Shown: positions 52,459 to 62,189, counted from the first letter of the stretch. The stretch: DNA of 64,000 nt from Cyanobacteria bacterium SIG28 (GCA_015152525.1 SUTU01000003.1:62001-126000); one strand, 5' to 3'. Program-made: numbers and translations. Notes: a model not told the origin generated them from the letters alone.

Positions 52459-53301
52459 ATGTTGGATAAAGATTTTAATATAAACAAAGAACCTACATGG
52501 AGCAGTGCTATAGAAGATATTGTTTCTTTGTATTTAAAAGAACGTTATGCTTTGACGCTGGCGGAGCTTGATGATTTATACGGATGTAAATTATGTGCTT
52601 GGGTAACAAAAATAAAAAATATTGATTTTAATTTTGTTGATGCGTATAATTCTCAAACCGTAAAATTTGTAGCACAAGAAATGAATGATAATTATGTATA
52701 TGCTTTTGAAGGTATGGATTTTAAACCCGGTGATGTAGTGATAGATATTGGTGCAAATGTTGGAATGGTTTCTATATATTTGGCAAAAAGATACCCGTTC
52801 TTAAAAATATACTCATATGAGCCGGTTTTATTAAATTTCGAGAATTTAAAACGTAATTTAGAAAGAAATTCAATTCCTGAAGGTATAATTACTGCAGAAA
52901 GATTAGCTGTAACAGCAGATGGACGACCGGTTTCTTTAAAAACTTGTATTGGTAACACTGGTGGTTCTCAATTTGCAGACCATGCAGGTAATGGATTTGT
53001 TCAAAAAAGTGTAGATATTAATGTTCCGTCAATAACTTTAGAAGAAATCATAAAAAAACACGATATTAAAAAAATAAAACTCTTAAAGATAGATTGTGAA
53101 GGTGCAGAGCACGAGATTTTATATAATTGTCCGACCAAAATATTGAAAAAAATTGAATATTTAAGAGGTGAATTTCACGAAAACCATAATATTAAGTGGG
53201 GTGGTGGTAGTGTTGATAAACTTGTTGAGTATTGTGATAAATATATTAAAGATATGTATATTACTGAGTGCAATCCTTTTAAGATTACAATTCCGTTGTA
53301 A
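52459..53301 (+). CDS. FkbM-family methyltransferase
   Basis: 280 residues. Class I SAM-dependent fold with motif I VVIDIGANVGMVSIYLAKRYP, motif II YSYEPV and post-motifs LKIDCEGAEHEIL. FkbM proteins O-methylate sugars of glycans, lipids or natural products. No glycosyltransferase is adjacent. A possible flagellar-type promoter (52386) raises the idea of glycan decoration of a surface structure, but this is inference. Confidence 0.87.
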   Translation: MLDKDFNINKEPTWSSAIEDIVSLYLKERYALTLAELDDLYGCKLCAWVTKIKNIDFNFVDAYNSQTVKFVAQEMNDNYVYAFEGMDFKPGDVVIDIGANVGMVSIYLAKRYPFLKIYSYEPVLLNFENLKRNLERNSIPEGIITAERLAVTADGRPVSLKTCIGNTGGSQFADHAGNGFVQKSVDINVPSITLEEIIKKHDIKKIKLLKIDCEGAEHEILYNCPTKILKKIEYLRGEFHENHNIKWGGGSVDKLVEYCDKYIKDMYITECNPFKITIPL

Positions 53302-53370
53302 AATTTATAATTCTATTTCATAGACAATTGTGTATTTTTGCGATATTCTTTTCTAACAAAGGAGAAGATT

Positions 53371-53691
53371 ATGACTGATTGTATTTTTTGTAAAATTATC
53401 AATGGCGATTTTGGTACGGAATTTGTTTATGAAAATGAATTTGCTGTAGTTTTTAAAGACATTAATCCTAAAGCGGAAACTCATTTGTTGGTTGTTCCAA
53501 GACTTCATGTTGAGTCCTTAAATGAGTTGAATGATAAAGATTTATTGGGAGAATTGATGTTGGCGGTTAAGGCTGTTACGGCAAAACTTGGAATTAAATC
53601 TTATAAAACACTTATTAATACCGGAAAAGAAGCCGGTCAAGAAGTGTTTCATTTGCATATACACATTTTAGCAGGGAGAATAAATTTATGA
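53371..53691 (+). CDS. HIT-family nucleotide hydrolase
   Basis: 106 residues. CIFCKIINGDF at the start and the histidine triad HLHIHILAG at the end (EVFHLHIH). HINT-type enzymes hydrolyse nucleoside phosphoramidates. I chose ATG 53371 with AAAGGAG seven bases upstream, over the earlier TTG at 53338. It overlaps speE by four bases (ATGA). Confidence 0.93.
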   Translation: MTDCIFCKIINGDFGTEFVYENEFAVVFKDINPKAETHLLVVPRLHVESLNELNDKDLLGELMLAVKAVTAKLGIKSYKTLINTGKEAGQEVFHLHIHILAGRINL

Positions 53692-54539
53692 AAAACGGTT
53701 TAGAAAACGGATATTATCATGAAATTACACCAAGCGGTTTTGGTATAGCTATTAAAGCCGGAAAATTATTGTATTCAAAACAATCTGAGTTTCAAAAGGT
53801 TGAAGTTTTTGAAACAGAAAGTGCTTTAGGCAGAGTTTTGACTCTTGATGACTTAATGATGACTACAGAAGGTGATGAATTCCATTATCATGAAATGATT
53901 GCGCACGTTCCTATGATGCATCATCCAAATCCTAAAACAGTTTTAGTAATTGGTGGTGGTGATGGCGGTACAATCAGAGAAGTTTTAAAACACGATACTG
54001 TTGAAAAAGCTGTTTTATGCGAGATTGATGGACTTGTTATAGAAGCTTGTAAGGAATATTTACCTACTATAGCTTGTGAATTGGATAACCCAAAATGTGA
54101 AATCCTTGTTGAGGATGCTATTGAATATATTAAAGATAAAGAAAATATGTTTGATATAGTATTAATTGATTCAACTGATCCGATGGGTCCTGGTGAAGGC
54201 TTGTTTACTGAAGAATTTTATACAAATGTGAAAAAATCTCTTAAAAAAGGCGGTATTGTTGCTGCTCAATCTGAGTCGCCTTTTGTAAACAAAGAAGAAA
54301 TCAAAAAAATGTATAATCTTCTTAAAAAGGTTTTCCCTATTGTAAGTACTTATACTTCTAATATTCCGACTTATCCAGGTGGTTATTGGGCTTGGGCTTT
54401 TTGCTCGGAAGAAGTTAAGCCTCTTTCTTATTGGGATGAAAGACGTGGTAATGAAATTACAAAGACTTGTAAGATTTATAATAAAGATTATCATGATGCA
54501 AGGTTTGCATTACCAAATTATTTAAAAGAATTGTTATAA
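53688..54539 (+). CDS. speE: Spermidine synthase
   Basis: 283 residues. Polyamine aminopropyltransferase signatures: DDLMMTTEGDEFHYHEMIAHVP, the dcSAM-binding GGGDGGTIREVLKH and catalytic Asp in DSTDPMGPGEGLF. It transfers aminopropyl to putrescine. speD is not adjacent. Coupled to the HIT gene by a four-base overlap and closed by a strong terminator. Confidence 0.94.
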   Translation: MKNGLENGYYHEITPSGFGIAIKAGKLLYSKQSEFQKVEVFETESALGRVLTLDDLMMTTEGDEFHYHEMIAHVPMMHHPNPKTVLVIGGGDGGTIREVLKHDTVEKAVLCEIDGLVIEACKEYLPTIACELDNPKCEILVEDAIEYIKDKENMFDIVLIDSTDPMGPGEGLFTEEFYTNVKKSLKKGGIVAAQSESPFVNKEEIKKMYNLLKKVFPIVSTYTSNIPTYPGGYWAWAFCSEEVKPLSYWDERRGNEITKTCKIYNKDYHDARFALPNYLKELL

Positions 54540-54546
54540 CAAACGG

Positions 54547-54575
54547 CGGGTGGATAAACAATCCACCCGTTTTTA
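54547..54575 (+). terminator. Terminator of speE
   Basis: CGGGTGGAT (54547-54555), five-base loop, ATCCACCCG (54561-54569), TTTTT. Confidence 0.93.
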
Positions 54576-54584
54576 TAATGTTTG

Positions 54585-55433
54585 CTAACTAATTGTTTTT
54601 CCAAAAAACAATCTTATTCCGCCGAATCGTTTTTTTAGAGTGTTACCTAAGCCAATAACAATTTCATTAATATTTTTAACAACAATATTTATATTTTGCA
54701 TAAAACAATTTAAAAGATTTACACTGTTATTGTTTATATTATCGCTAATTCCGCTCATATTTTGTGTAGTTATAACTAAATTTTTGGTTGTTTTTTCTAA
54801 GTTATTAAGGGATGAGTCTATATAACCTTGTTGGATTGAAGTTCTGATATTGTAACTAGACTCAGCTAAATTTTCTGAAGCCAAGTTTATATTTTCTACA
54901 GTGTCAGAAATTCTTGGACGAACATCTTCCAGAATTCCTGTTAAAACATTTATCATTTCAGTTAGGGCGTTGAATGTTTCACCTGCCGATTTAATAGTGC
55001 CGTTTATGTTGTCTTTAATTTCATCCAGCCCGCCGTTATTAGCTTGTTCTTCAATAAAGTGCTCGAAATTAGAACCTTTTGTACCTTGTATTAATGTATT
55101 GTGTTTGAGGTCAGCAATGTATGGCGCATTAGGATAAACTAATTCGATATAATCCTTTTTGTCTTTACGTCTAACTATAGCTGTGGTATTAGCAGGTAAC
55201 TGCAAATCTTTCATACGAATTTTTAAATCGACTAAAGTTGTTGTATAATCTTTTCCTGGGTGAATTTTAGCGCTATGACCCAATTTAAACCCTTTATAAT
55301 AAACCGGAACACTATGTCTAAAAGGTTCTAATTCTTCAAATTCTGCAACGATTTTTATCTGACCAAAAAGATAAAATAAATAATAAAGTAATCCTATTAA
55401 AATTAATGCGTAAAAAAAATACACTTTTTTCAT
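54585..55433 (-). CDS. MlaD-like MCE-domain protein
   Basis: 282 residues. One N-terminal membrane helix (about 5-22), an MCE domain (about 28-115; PVYYKGFKLGHSAKIHP and YIELVYPNAP), and a long helical C-terminal part (about 130-280) with Asn-rich heptads. MCE proteins carry lipids between membranes and are usually paired with an MlaE permease. Here the upstream partners are a MacB-like permease and ATPase. ATG 55433 begins at the membrane helix; an upstream TTG (55475) is less likely. Confidence 0.85.
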   Translation of the reverse strand: MKKVYFFYALILIGLLYYLFYLFGQIKIVAEFEELEPFRHSVPVYYKGFKLGHSAKIHPGKDYTTTLVDLKIRMKDLQLPANTTAIVRRKDKKDYIELVYPNAPYIADLKHNTLIQGTKGSNFEHFIEEQANNGGLDEIKDNINGTIKSAGETFNALTEMINVLTGILEDVRPRISDTVENINLASENLAESSYNIRTSIQQGYIDSSLNNLEKTTKNLVITTQNMSGISDNINNNSVNLLNCFMQNINIVVKNINEIVIGLGNTLKKRFGGIRLFFGKTIS

Positions 55434-55493
55434 ATCTGAATTATTTTTTAAAATAATAAAATAATAATTCACCAATTGATTAATTTTAAGGAA

Positions 55494-56720
55494 TTATTCG
55501 TATCTAAGAGCGTCTATAGGGTTTAAGAGTGAAGCTTTGTAGGCAGGATAGTATCCAAACCCAATACCTACCAAACCTGAAAAACTGAATGACAGTAAAA
55601 TTGGCGGGATAGAAATTACTATAGCAGTGTTAAACAGACTGCCAATCAGTAATGCTATTAATATGCCGGTTATTACACCTATTAATCCGCCTAGCAGAGA
55701 AAGTACAAGAGCTTCAATCAAAAATTGCATTCTTATATCTATTGCTCTTGCACCGATTGCCATTCTTATACCGATTTCTTTTGTTCTCTCTGTTACGGAA
55801 ACAAGCATAATATTCATAATTCCTATTCCGCCAACAATTAGTGAAACAGATGCAATTGATGCTAAAAGTATTGCAAAAGTTTGAACTGTTGATTTCATTT
55901 TCTCTTGAAATTCGGCGCTGTTTCTTATTTCAAAATCATTTTCTTGTGATTTTCCAAGATTATGTCTTTGGCGCAAAATGTCAGTTATATCTTTTTGTGC
56001 AATTTGAGAATCTTCAACCGAAGCTGCTTTTACAATAATTTGATTAACCGACCCAGGAAAATCTGTTCCAAAAACTTTTCTTTGAGCTGTGGTTAATGGA
56101 ATGAAAATTAAATCGTCTTGATCCATTGGACCCATTTGCCCTTTAGATTTTAGGGTTCCGATAACTTTAAACGGAATATTGCCGATACGTATTGTTTTGT
56201 CAATAGAATTTACATCGCCAAACAATTCGGTTTCTACGGTTGAACCTATTATGGCAACTTTATTTGCGTTATTATCATCATCTTTTACAAAAGTTCTGCC
56301 TGAATTTATTTCGTAATTTTTTGCATAAAGATATGGTGTTGTAATCCCATAGACTGTTGTTGACCAGTTTTGGTTTCCGTACATAACTTGTTTTGAAGAA
56401 TTCATAACAGGTGCAACAGCTTCGATACCTCGAGCCATCTTTTTAATAGCTTCAGCATCTTTAACGCTTAAAGTTGGCTTTGTACCCATTCCCATAGAAA
56501 CGCCACCGGTTTTAGCTGTTGCAGAACGAATTGTTAAAAGGTTAGAACCCATTGATTCCATATTGGCTTGAACTTGTTTATTAGCGCCTGAGCCGATTGC
56601 AAGCATTATAATCACTGCAGCTACGCCGATGATTATACCTAAACTGGTTAAGGCTGAGCGCATTTTGTTTACTCTTAGAGAGTTTAAAGCTATATTTAGT
56701 GTGGATTTAAAATCAATCAT
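55494..56720 (-). CDS. MacB-like ABC transporter permease
   Basis: 408 residues. N-terminal helix (KMRSALTSLGIIIGVAAVIIMLAIGSGANK), a large MacB_PCD periplasmic domain (about 50-260), and three C-terminal helices (ERTKEIGIRMAIGAR in between is the FtsX signature). MacB types do not move solutes across the inner membrane; they drive periplasmic partners mechanically. No MacA adaptor or TolC is adjacent; an MCE protein follows 60 bases downstream. Confidence 0.92.
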   Translation of the reverse strand: MIDFKSTLNIALNSLRVNKMRSALTSLGIIIGVAAVIIMLAIGSGANKQVQANMESMGSNLLTIRSATAKTGGVSMGMGTKPTLSVKDAEAIKKMARGIEAVAPVMNSSKQVMYGNQNWSTTVYGITTPYLYAKNYEINSGRTFVKDDDNNANKVAIIGSTVETELFGDVNSIDKTIRIGNIPFKVIGTLKSKGQMGPMDQDDLIFIPLTTAQRKVFGTDFPGSVNQIIVKAASVEDSQIAQKDITDILRQRHNLGKSQENDFEIRNSAEFQEKMKSTVQTFAILLASIASVSLIVGGIGIMNIMLVSVTERTKEIGIRMAIGARAIDIRMQFLIEALVLSLLGGLIGVITGILIALLIGSLFNTAIVISIPPILLSFSFSGLVGIGFGYYPAYKASLLNPIDALRYE

Positions 56721-56722
56721 AT

Positions 56723-57409
56723 CTATTTTCTTCTAATATCTTCTATAATTTTTCCATCTTTAAATTTTAAGATGCGTTTTGTATATTCCGCAATATCAGG
56801 TTCGTGGGTTACAAGAACTATGGTTTTTCCTAGGTTTTCGTTTAGATTTACAAAAAACTCCATAACATCGATACTGGTTTTTGTATCTAAGTTTCCTGTC
56901 GGTTCATCTGCAAGAATAAGCGGTGCATCATTTACAATGGCTCTGGCTATTGCAACTCTTTGTTGTTGACCGCCTGACATCTGGGAAGGAAGGTTGTTTT
57001 CTTTTTTTTCTAAACCTACAATTTTTAAAGCTTTTCTTGCTCTTTCAATACGTTCTTCTTCCGGAATTCCTTTATATATCATTGGTAGTTGAACATTGTC
57101 AATTGCAGATGTTCTGGAGATTAAATTAAAACCTTGAAAGACAAAGCCTATTTTATTATTTCTTATATCAGAAAGTTCATCAGGCGTGAGGGAAAAAACG
57201 TCAACGCCATCTAAATGATACTCACCGCTGTTTGGTTTATCTAAAGTTCCTAGCATATTCATGCAAGTAGATTTTCCGGAACCGGAAGCGCCCATAATAG
57301 CAACAAAATCACCTTGCTCTATTTCAAAAGAAATATCATTCATTGCATAGAACAGTTCATCGCCCATTTGATAAGTTTTTATTGCATTTTTGACTTCTAT
57401 AAGTGCCAT
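56723..57409 (-). CDS. ABC transporter ATP-binding protein (MacB/LolD type)
   Basis: 228 residues. Walker A GASGSGKST, Q loop FVFQGFNLI, ABC signature MSGGQQQRVAIARA, Walker B LILADEPTGNLD and the H loop VTHEP. The MacB/LolD branch is recognised by the NMLGTLDKPNSGEY and DVFSLTPDELSDIRNNKIGFV segments. It is two bases upstream of its permease, so they form one transporter operon together with the MCE gene. Confidence 0.94.
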   Translation of the reverse strand: MALIEVKNAIKTYQMGDELFYAMNDISFEIEQGDFVAIMGASGSGKSTCMNMLGTLDKPNSGEYHLDGVDVFSLTPDELSDIRNNKIGFVFQGFNLISRTSAIDNVQLPMIYKGIPEEERIERARKALKIVGLEKKENNLPSQMSGGQQQRVAIARAIVNDAPLILADEPTGNLDTKTSIDVMEFFVNLNENLGKTIVLVTHEPDIAEYTKRILKFKDGKIIEDIRRK

Positions 57410-57494
57410 TGAGTTCCCTACTTTAAATATTAAACGAATTCTTTAAATTTGTGTTCATTTTATCATAAATTTTATAATAAGTCATATAACTCAA

Positions 57495-57548
57495 ATAAAA
57501 AATTAAACTCTAAAACCAACATTGTTTAGCTGAATTTTAGAGTTTAAT
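57495..57548 (-). terminator. Terminator of the lipoprotein gene
   Basis: Perfect 14-base stem ATTAAACTCTAAAA (57502-57515) and TTTTAGAGTTTAAT (57535-57548), 19-base loop; on the minus strand followed by TTTTTTATTT. Confidence 0.88.
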
Positions 57549-57568
57549 CTAATTATTTTATATTATTT

Positions 57569-58321
57569 TTATCTGCCGAATTTGCTAAAAGCAGCGCCCA
57601 TTTGAGAAAATAATTCAGCCATTGTATATCTTTTTAAATGAGCCGGAGGATTAACGTCATATTCTGTTATAGTGTTAGTATTGATAGAATTAACATTTAT
57701 TACTATCTGATTACCTTCACCTTTTGATTGAGCTTTTAGTTTAGTATAAACGGCAACACCGAATTCATCATTTACACAAGATTCTGAATAAAAATCATTT
57801 TCTTCATTACCAAATGTGATTAATCTGCATTGGTAGCCGTTCATTCTTGTATTCTTTTTAAATTTAGCTTTAACTAAAGGACAATAATTATCAGTTTCTT
57901 GTGAACCGGTTGGTGAGTCCCAATTATAAAGTAAACCGCCGAATGTCATAATGTTAAATAGAAGTGTACGTTCTTTTTCAGGTATACTGTTAAGCATTTT
58001 TTCTGTAAAAATTACTAATAACATGTTTTGTCCTTGTTGGTATGCCATTATTTCTTTGCCGTCAAAATATAATGCTTGTTGATTTTGGAATTCTATTTTT
58101 GATTTTCCGTTACTTAAAGAATATTTAAAATCTTGTTCCGGTTGTTCTATACCATTTTTAGTAGCTTTTAATTTTCCTTCAAATACATAACTGATATTTG
58201 ATTCTTTAACTTTTGTCATTTCATCTGCATATTCTTGTACAGTTTTGTAACTTTTTGAACAACCTGTAACCAGTATAGGCAGAGCAATTAAGACACCTAA
58301 TAAAATAATTAATTTTTTCAT
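57569..58321 (-). CDS. Unknown lipoprotein, LolA-like fold possible
   Basis: 250 residues. Lipobox LVTGC with Cys near 21. The mature part is beta-rich with YVFEGKLKATKNG, YSLSNGKSKIEFQNQQALYFDGKEIMAYQQ, a pattern of strands seen in LolA/LolB-type lipid carriers (fatty-acid strands after a signal). There is no clear LolA motif, so this is only a resemblance. It is next to the MacB/MCE operon but in its own unit between two terminators. Confidence 0.72.
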   Translation of the reverse strand: MKKLIILLGVLIALPILVTGCSKSYKTVQEYADEMTKVKESNISYVFEGKLKATKNGIEQPEQDFKYSLSNGKSKIEFQNQQALYFDGKEIMAYQQGQNMLLVIFTEKMLNSIPEKERTLLFNIMTFGGLLYNWDSPTGSQETDNYCPLVKAKFKKNTRMNGYQCRLITFGNEENDFYSESCVNDEFGVAVYTKLKAQSKGEGNQIVINVNSINTNTITEYDVNPPAHLKRYTMAELFSQMGAAFSKFGR

Positions 58322-58387
58322 ACTTAACCCTCTTTTTTGTACATATTAATATTATCATCACAAATTACTATTTTAATCATTTGTTTA

Positions 58388-58433
58388 TATTAAAAAGACT
58401 GGTAATCTTAGAAACTAAAATTACCAGTCTTCC
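58388..58433 (-). terminator. Terminator of the SLH gene
   Basis: AAGACTGGTAAT (58395-58406) and ATTACCAGTCTT (58420-58431), 13-base loop; T-rich on the minus strand side. Confidence 0.9.
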
Positions 58434-58449
58434 AGCTATCTTTATCTGA

Positions 58450-59859
58450 TTAGAAAATAATTGTTAATTCTTCATCAGGGTTTAAGCAAGAATCATTAGT
58501 AGTATTTGGTACGATTAAGTATTTGCATTCGTCATAGAATTCATATAAAACACCAAATGTACCGCTTACAGCTAATTTAGAAAGGTTGTAAACACCTTTA
58601 CCTACTGTAATGAAACTGCTACCAACGCTCTTAAGCCCTTTTAAAGGATGAAGAGAAGCTGTATCAGCAAAAGCGTCTGACCAGTTTCCACCGTATTCTT
58701 CAACACCATTAGCTATAACTTCTGCACCTTCTGAAATTGTTCTTCCGGCAACACCTGCAACTCTGCCTGTCATTGAGAACGGTGCACCTAATAATCTTGA
58801 AATGATATTAGGATTTTTCATAACATCAACTTGAGCGCTTGATAAGTGTCTTGGGAAGTCAATACAGTTTTCACCATTAGTGATGTTTTCAAATTGAACT
58901 TCAATATAACCAGGTTTTTTAACCCCTGGTCTTGCAACAGAAGTTACTTTACCTTTAACAGTTGAGCCTGCAGGGTAAGTAGTTCCTGCTAAAGTTACAT
59001 CTTGAGTTGTTTTTGCAGTGAATGTATCGCCAACGTTAGAAGTTCTTGCGCTGATTCTTTCGCTAAGTTTAATTTTAACAGCTACTGGCTCGTATTTTGA
59101 AGCGCAACCGATTGCACCTTTTGAAATATCGATTTGGAAGTTTTTCTTCATTGCTGAAATAAAGTAAGCAACTTGTTCTTTTGAAAGATACTCGTCGTTA
59201 ATAACTTTATCTGTGTTAGGTAAAACTCCTAATAGTCCGGAAGCTAAAACTTCGTTAGTAGCTTTGTATGCCCATTCAGGAACATATTTTATTGTTTGAC
59301 CATTTAAAGTTGGTACAGATTCATTTGAGTCAAGATTCATAAGTTTTGCAAAAGTACAGAAAACCTCAGCTTTTGTAATAGCTTTATCCGGTTGGAATGT
59401 AGAATCAGGATAACCAATCATTACATCAGCTGTTAAAGCTCTTTCAATTTCAGCTTTTGCCCAATATCCGTCAGTAATATCTGTGTATTTTGTAGAATCG
59501 CCTTTTGTTAATCCTAAACCTTCAGAAATTAAGAAAGCTAATTCAGAACGCAATACCGGCATTTTAGGGTCATATAAAGCGCCTCTTTTTGCGTCCATTT
59601 TTGATTTCATTTCGCCTAAAATTTGTTTTGCGTATCTTCCAACTACAACATTTTGTTTACCTTCGATAGTTTTAACGTGGCAAGGTTTGTAAATTCTGCC
59701 GCCAACGATAACATCGCTTTCAGTAGTAACTAAAGCATGACCTTGTGAACCAAATAGAGTTGGGTGTGCATATGCTTGAATTGAATTAGTAGCATTCGCA
59801 ACACCTGTAGTTACACAAAGTACGCCAAGTGCCATTAGTAATTCTTTTGAAACTTTCAT
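58450..59859 (-). CDS. SLH-domain envelope protein
   Basis: 469 residues. Signal peptide (1-23, ending GVANA), then SLH repeats at about 95-225: one clear (YTDITDGYWAKAEIERALTADVMIGYPDSTFQPDKAITKAEVFCTFAKLMNL) in pieces, one weaker after it. SLH domains tie proteins to peptidoglycan-linked polymers and are common in cyanobacterial outer-membrane proteins. The C-terminal half (about 255-469) is a beta-rich domain with LAGTTYPAGSTVKGKVTSV, not a porin barrel, plus a Gly-rich stretch. Promoter: extended -10 TATAAT at 59920-59925, ribosome site AAAGGAG. Probably an abundant envelope protein. Confidence 0.87.
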   Translation of the reverse strand: MKVSKELLMALGVLCVTTGVANATNSIQAYAHPTLFGSQGHALVTTESDVIVGGRIYKPCHVKTIEGKQNVVVGRYAKQILGEMKSKMDAKRGALYDPKMPVLRSELAFLISEGLGLTKGDSTKYTDITDGYWAKAEIERALTADVMIGYPDSTFQPDKAITKAEVFCTFAKLMNLDSNESVPTLNGQTIKYVPEWAYKATNEVLASGLLGVLPNTDKVINDEYLSKEQVAYFISAMKKNFQIDISKGAIGCASKYEPVAVKIKLSERISARTSNVGDTFTAKTTQDVTLAGTTYPAGSTVKGKVTSVARPGVKKPGYIEVQFENITNGENCIDFPRHLSSAQVDVMKNPNIISRLLGAPFSMTGRVAGVAGRTISEGAEVIANGVEEYGGNWSDAFADTASLHPLKGLKSVGSSFITVGKGVYNLSKLAVSGTFGVLYEFYDECKYLIVPNTTNDSCLNPDEELTIIF

Positions 59860-59874
59860 ACTTCTCCTTTCATA

Positions 59875-59895
59875 AACCTTTATTGTAAAAAGGTT
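59875..59895 (-). promoter_or_regulatory. Short leader hairpin of the SLH gene
   Basis: AACCTTT/AAAGGTT (59875-59881 and 59889-59895) just upstream of the ribosome site. With the -10 at 59920-59925 (reading TGGTATAAT on the minus strand), it lies within the leader mRNA and may stabilise it. Confidence 0.4.
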
Positions 59896-59957
59896 ATACT
59901 ACTCTCTTTTTCGTAATAAATTATACCATAATTTTTTTTAATTGTATCTATGGTGTT

Positions 59958-60953
59958 TTATCTTTTTCTTTTTGATAAAAGATAAGCTTGCGGATAAGAA
60001 AAATCTTCTCTAAATCCTGCTTTTCTATACATTTTTAGTGCTTTATAGTTGTTGGTTTCAGTTGTTACGTTAACTTCTGAAAAATCTCTTTTTCCTATTT
60101 TAGTCCAATCAACAAGTGTTTTAACTGTTCTGTTTAAAAGGTGTTCAGATAACCCTTTCCCTCTATGTTCTTTTTCAATTCCTACAAGTGGTATATTTGC
60201 AATTCTTCCGCCTGTAATATTTGAGAATGCAAATCCGCAAGGTTTTTCATTGAATAATAAAACTGAAGTTGCTTCCGGTAAAAATTCACCATAAATATTT
60301 TCTACGATTTTGTTAATAATATCTGTAGTTCCTTCAATTGTTTTATAACGAGTATCGTATATAGCATCTTGCGTATCTCTGAAGGCTTCATGTATAACTC
60401 TAATTGCATCATCTTTGAAGCTTTCATTGTAGCTAACAATTTTGTATTCGTCAGAACGTTCAGATAATTTCATGTTTTCAAGAACTCGCTCTGATGATGC
60501 ATTACCCATAACAAATCTTAGTACCGCAAGTCCGATAAATTTAAAACCAAATTTTGAAATATCTGCTGTAAATACTGATTGATGACCGGTCATCGGGTAT
60601 GAAACAACATGATTTTGACGTTCTGTTTCGGTCAATTGTAAGAATTTTTCAATTAGTAATTTGTATTTGATGTTTTCATCTTCAGTACCAATACAGTGAA
60701 TCATATTTAATTCAATAGATTCGGATATGGAACTTGTATAAACTAAAAATGCGGTAGGGATTAAATTCTCTTTCAGTACAATACATTTTAAATAACCGTT
60801 TTCAACTGCTAAAATAAATTCATCGTATTCAAGCGGATCTAATTCAAATTTATATTCAGATATTGCTTTTGATTTAAAATCATTATAAAGTCCTTTAAAT
60901 ATTTTAAAGGTTTCACTACTCAATAATTCCACTTCATAATTCATTTCAGTCAT
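59958..60953 (-). CDS. GNAT acetyltransferase, double domain
   Basis: 331 residues. The C-terminal GNAT domain (about 155-330) has the acetyl-CoA loop EKEHRGKGLSEHLL and the last helix NNYKALKMYRKAGFREDF. The N-terminal half (about 1-145) has the same fold length but no acetyl-CoA motif, so it appears a degenerate second domain, as in mycothiol synthase-like proteins. Substrate unknown. It precedes ribBA, 11 bases apart, on the same strand; the pairing looks accidental. Confidence 0.8.
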   Translation of the reverse strand: MTEMNYEVELLSSETFKIFKGLYNDFKSKAISEYKFELDPLEYDEFILAVENGYLKCIVLKENLIPTAFLVYTSSISESIELNMIHCIGTEDENIKYKLLIEKFLQLTETERQNHVVSYPMTGHQSVFTADISKFGFKFIGLAVLRFVMGNASSERVLENMKLSERSDEYKIVSYNESFKDDAIRVIHEAFRDTQDAIYDTRYKTIEGTTDIINKIVENIYGEFLPEATSVLLFNEKPCGFAFSNITGGRIANIPLVGIEKEHRGKGLSEHLLNRTVKTLVDWTKIGKRDFSEVNVTTETNNYKALKMYRKAGFREDFSYPQAYLLSKRKR

Positions 60954-60964
60954 AAAAAATCCCT

Positions 60965-62176
60965 TTACATTAGATGATGCATCTTTTCACGTTTTGTACT
61001 TATATATTTTTCATTATATTTGTTAACTTCTGATTTAATATTAATGTTTTCTTTTATAGTTAGTCCGTAACCCTTTAATCCAATTATTTTCTTAGGATTA
61101 TTTGTTATTAAATTAAAATTATTAAACCCTAAATCTAAAATGATTTGTGCACCAACACCATAGTTTCTTAAGTCTGGTGCAAATCCTAAAGATACATTTG
61201 CTTCAACCGTGTCTTGTCCTTCTTCTTGAAGTTTGTACGCCTTTAGTTTGTTTATTAAACCGATTCCTCTGCCTTCGTGATCTCGCATATAAATCAAAGC
61301 ACCTTTTCCGTATTCTTCAATCATTTTAAGAGCTTCGTGTAATTGCCAATTACAATCGCATTTTAAACTATGAAAAATATCGCCGGTTAAACATTCGCTG
61401 TGAACTCTGATTAGAGGTGTTTTATCGCTCAAATCATCTTTTACTAAAGCAACGTGCTCGCAACCTGAAATGGTATCTCTGTATCCGATTATATTAAAAT
61501 CCCCAAACTTTGTAGGTAGAAAAACTTCAACTTCTCTTTGAACAAAACGCTCTTGTTTGAGTCTATATGCAATTAAATCTGAAACTGTTATGAATTTGAA
61601 ACCGTGTTTTTGAGCAAATTTATGTAATTCGTCGCGTCTTGCCATACTGCCGTTTTCAGACATTATTTCGCACATAACACCTGCAGGTCTATGACCGCAT
61701 AACTTAGCTAAATCAACGACAGCTTCTGTATGTCCGCAACGTTTTAAAACACCGCCTTTTCTGGCAATACAAGGGAACATGTGTCCCGGTTTAACTAAAT
61801 CGGAAGGCAATGCGTCGGGTGCGATTGATACTTCTATTGTTTTTGCTCTGTCAAAAGCTGATATTCCGGTTGTAACACCAAACTTCGGATGAGCATCGAT
61901 ACTTAGAGAAAAAGCTGTTTGCATTGATTCAGTATTTCTTTGAACCATTTGCGGAAGTTCTAATTTGTCTGCAATTTCTTGGGACATCGCTAAACATACT
62001 AACCCTCTGCATTCCTTAGTTATAAAGTTGATTAGTTCAGGTGTTACGAATTGAGCAGAGCAGATTAAATCGCCTTCGTTTTCTCTGTCTTCGTCGTCAG
62101 CAACAATAAGAGGTTTTCCATTTCTAAAATCCTCTAATGCTTCTTCAATTGTGCTGAAAAAATTATTTGTTGTCAT
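60965..62176 (-). CDS. ribBA: Bifunctional DHBP synthase / GTP cyclohydrolase II
   Basis: 403 residues. N-terminal RibB (about 5-205; DDEDRENEGDL, GHTEAVVDLAKLCGHRPAGVMCEIM) and C-terminal RibA (about 210-400) with the zinc motif CLTGDIFHSLKCDC and RDHEGRGIGL. Both make riboflavin precursors. The start ATG 62176 leaves 13 bases to ribE; a TTG at 62218 inside ribE is less likely. Confidence 0.95.
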   Translation of the reverse strand: MTTNNFFSTIEEALEDFRNGKPLIVADDEDRENEGDLICSAQFVTPELINFITKECRGLVCLAMSQEIADKLELPQMVQRNTESMQTAFSLSIDAHPKFGVTTGISAFDRAKTIEVSIAPDALPSDLVKPGHMFPCIARKGGVLKRCGHTEAVVDLAKLCGHRPAGVMCEIMSENGSMARRDELHKFAQKHGFKFITVSDLIAYRLKQERFVQREVEVFLPTKFGDFNIIGYRDTISGCEHVALVKDDLSDKTPLIRVHSECLTGDIFHSLKCDCNWQLHEALKMIEEYGKGALIYMRDHEGRGIGLINKLKAYKLQEEGQDTVEANVSLGFAPDLRNYGVGAQIILDLGFNNFNLITNNPKKIIGLKGYGLTIKENINIKSEVNKYNEKYISTKREKMHHLM

Positions 62177-62189
62177 AGTTGTATCTAAC

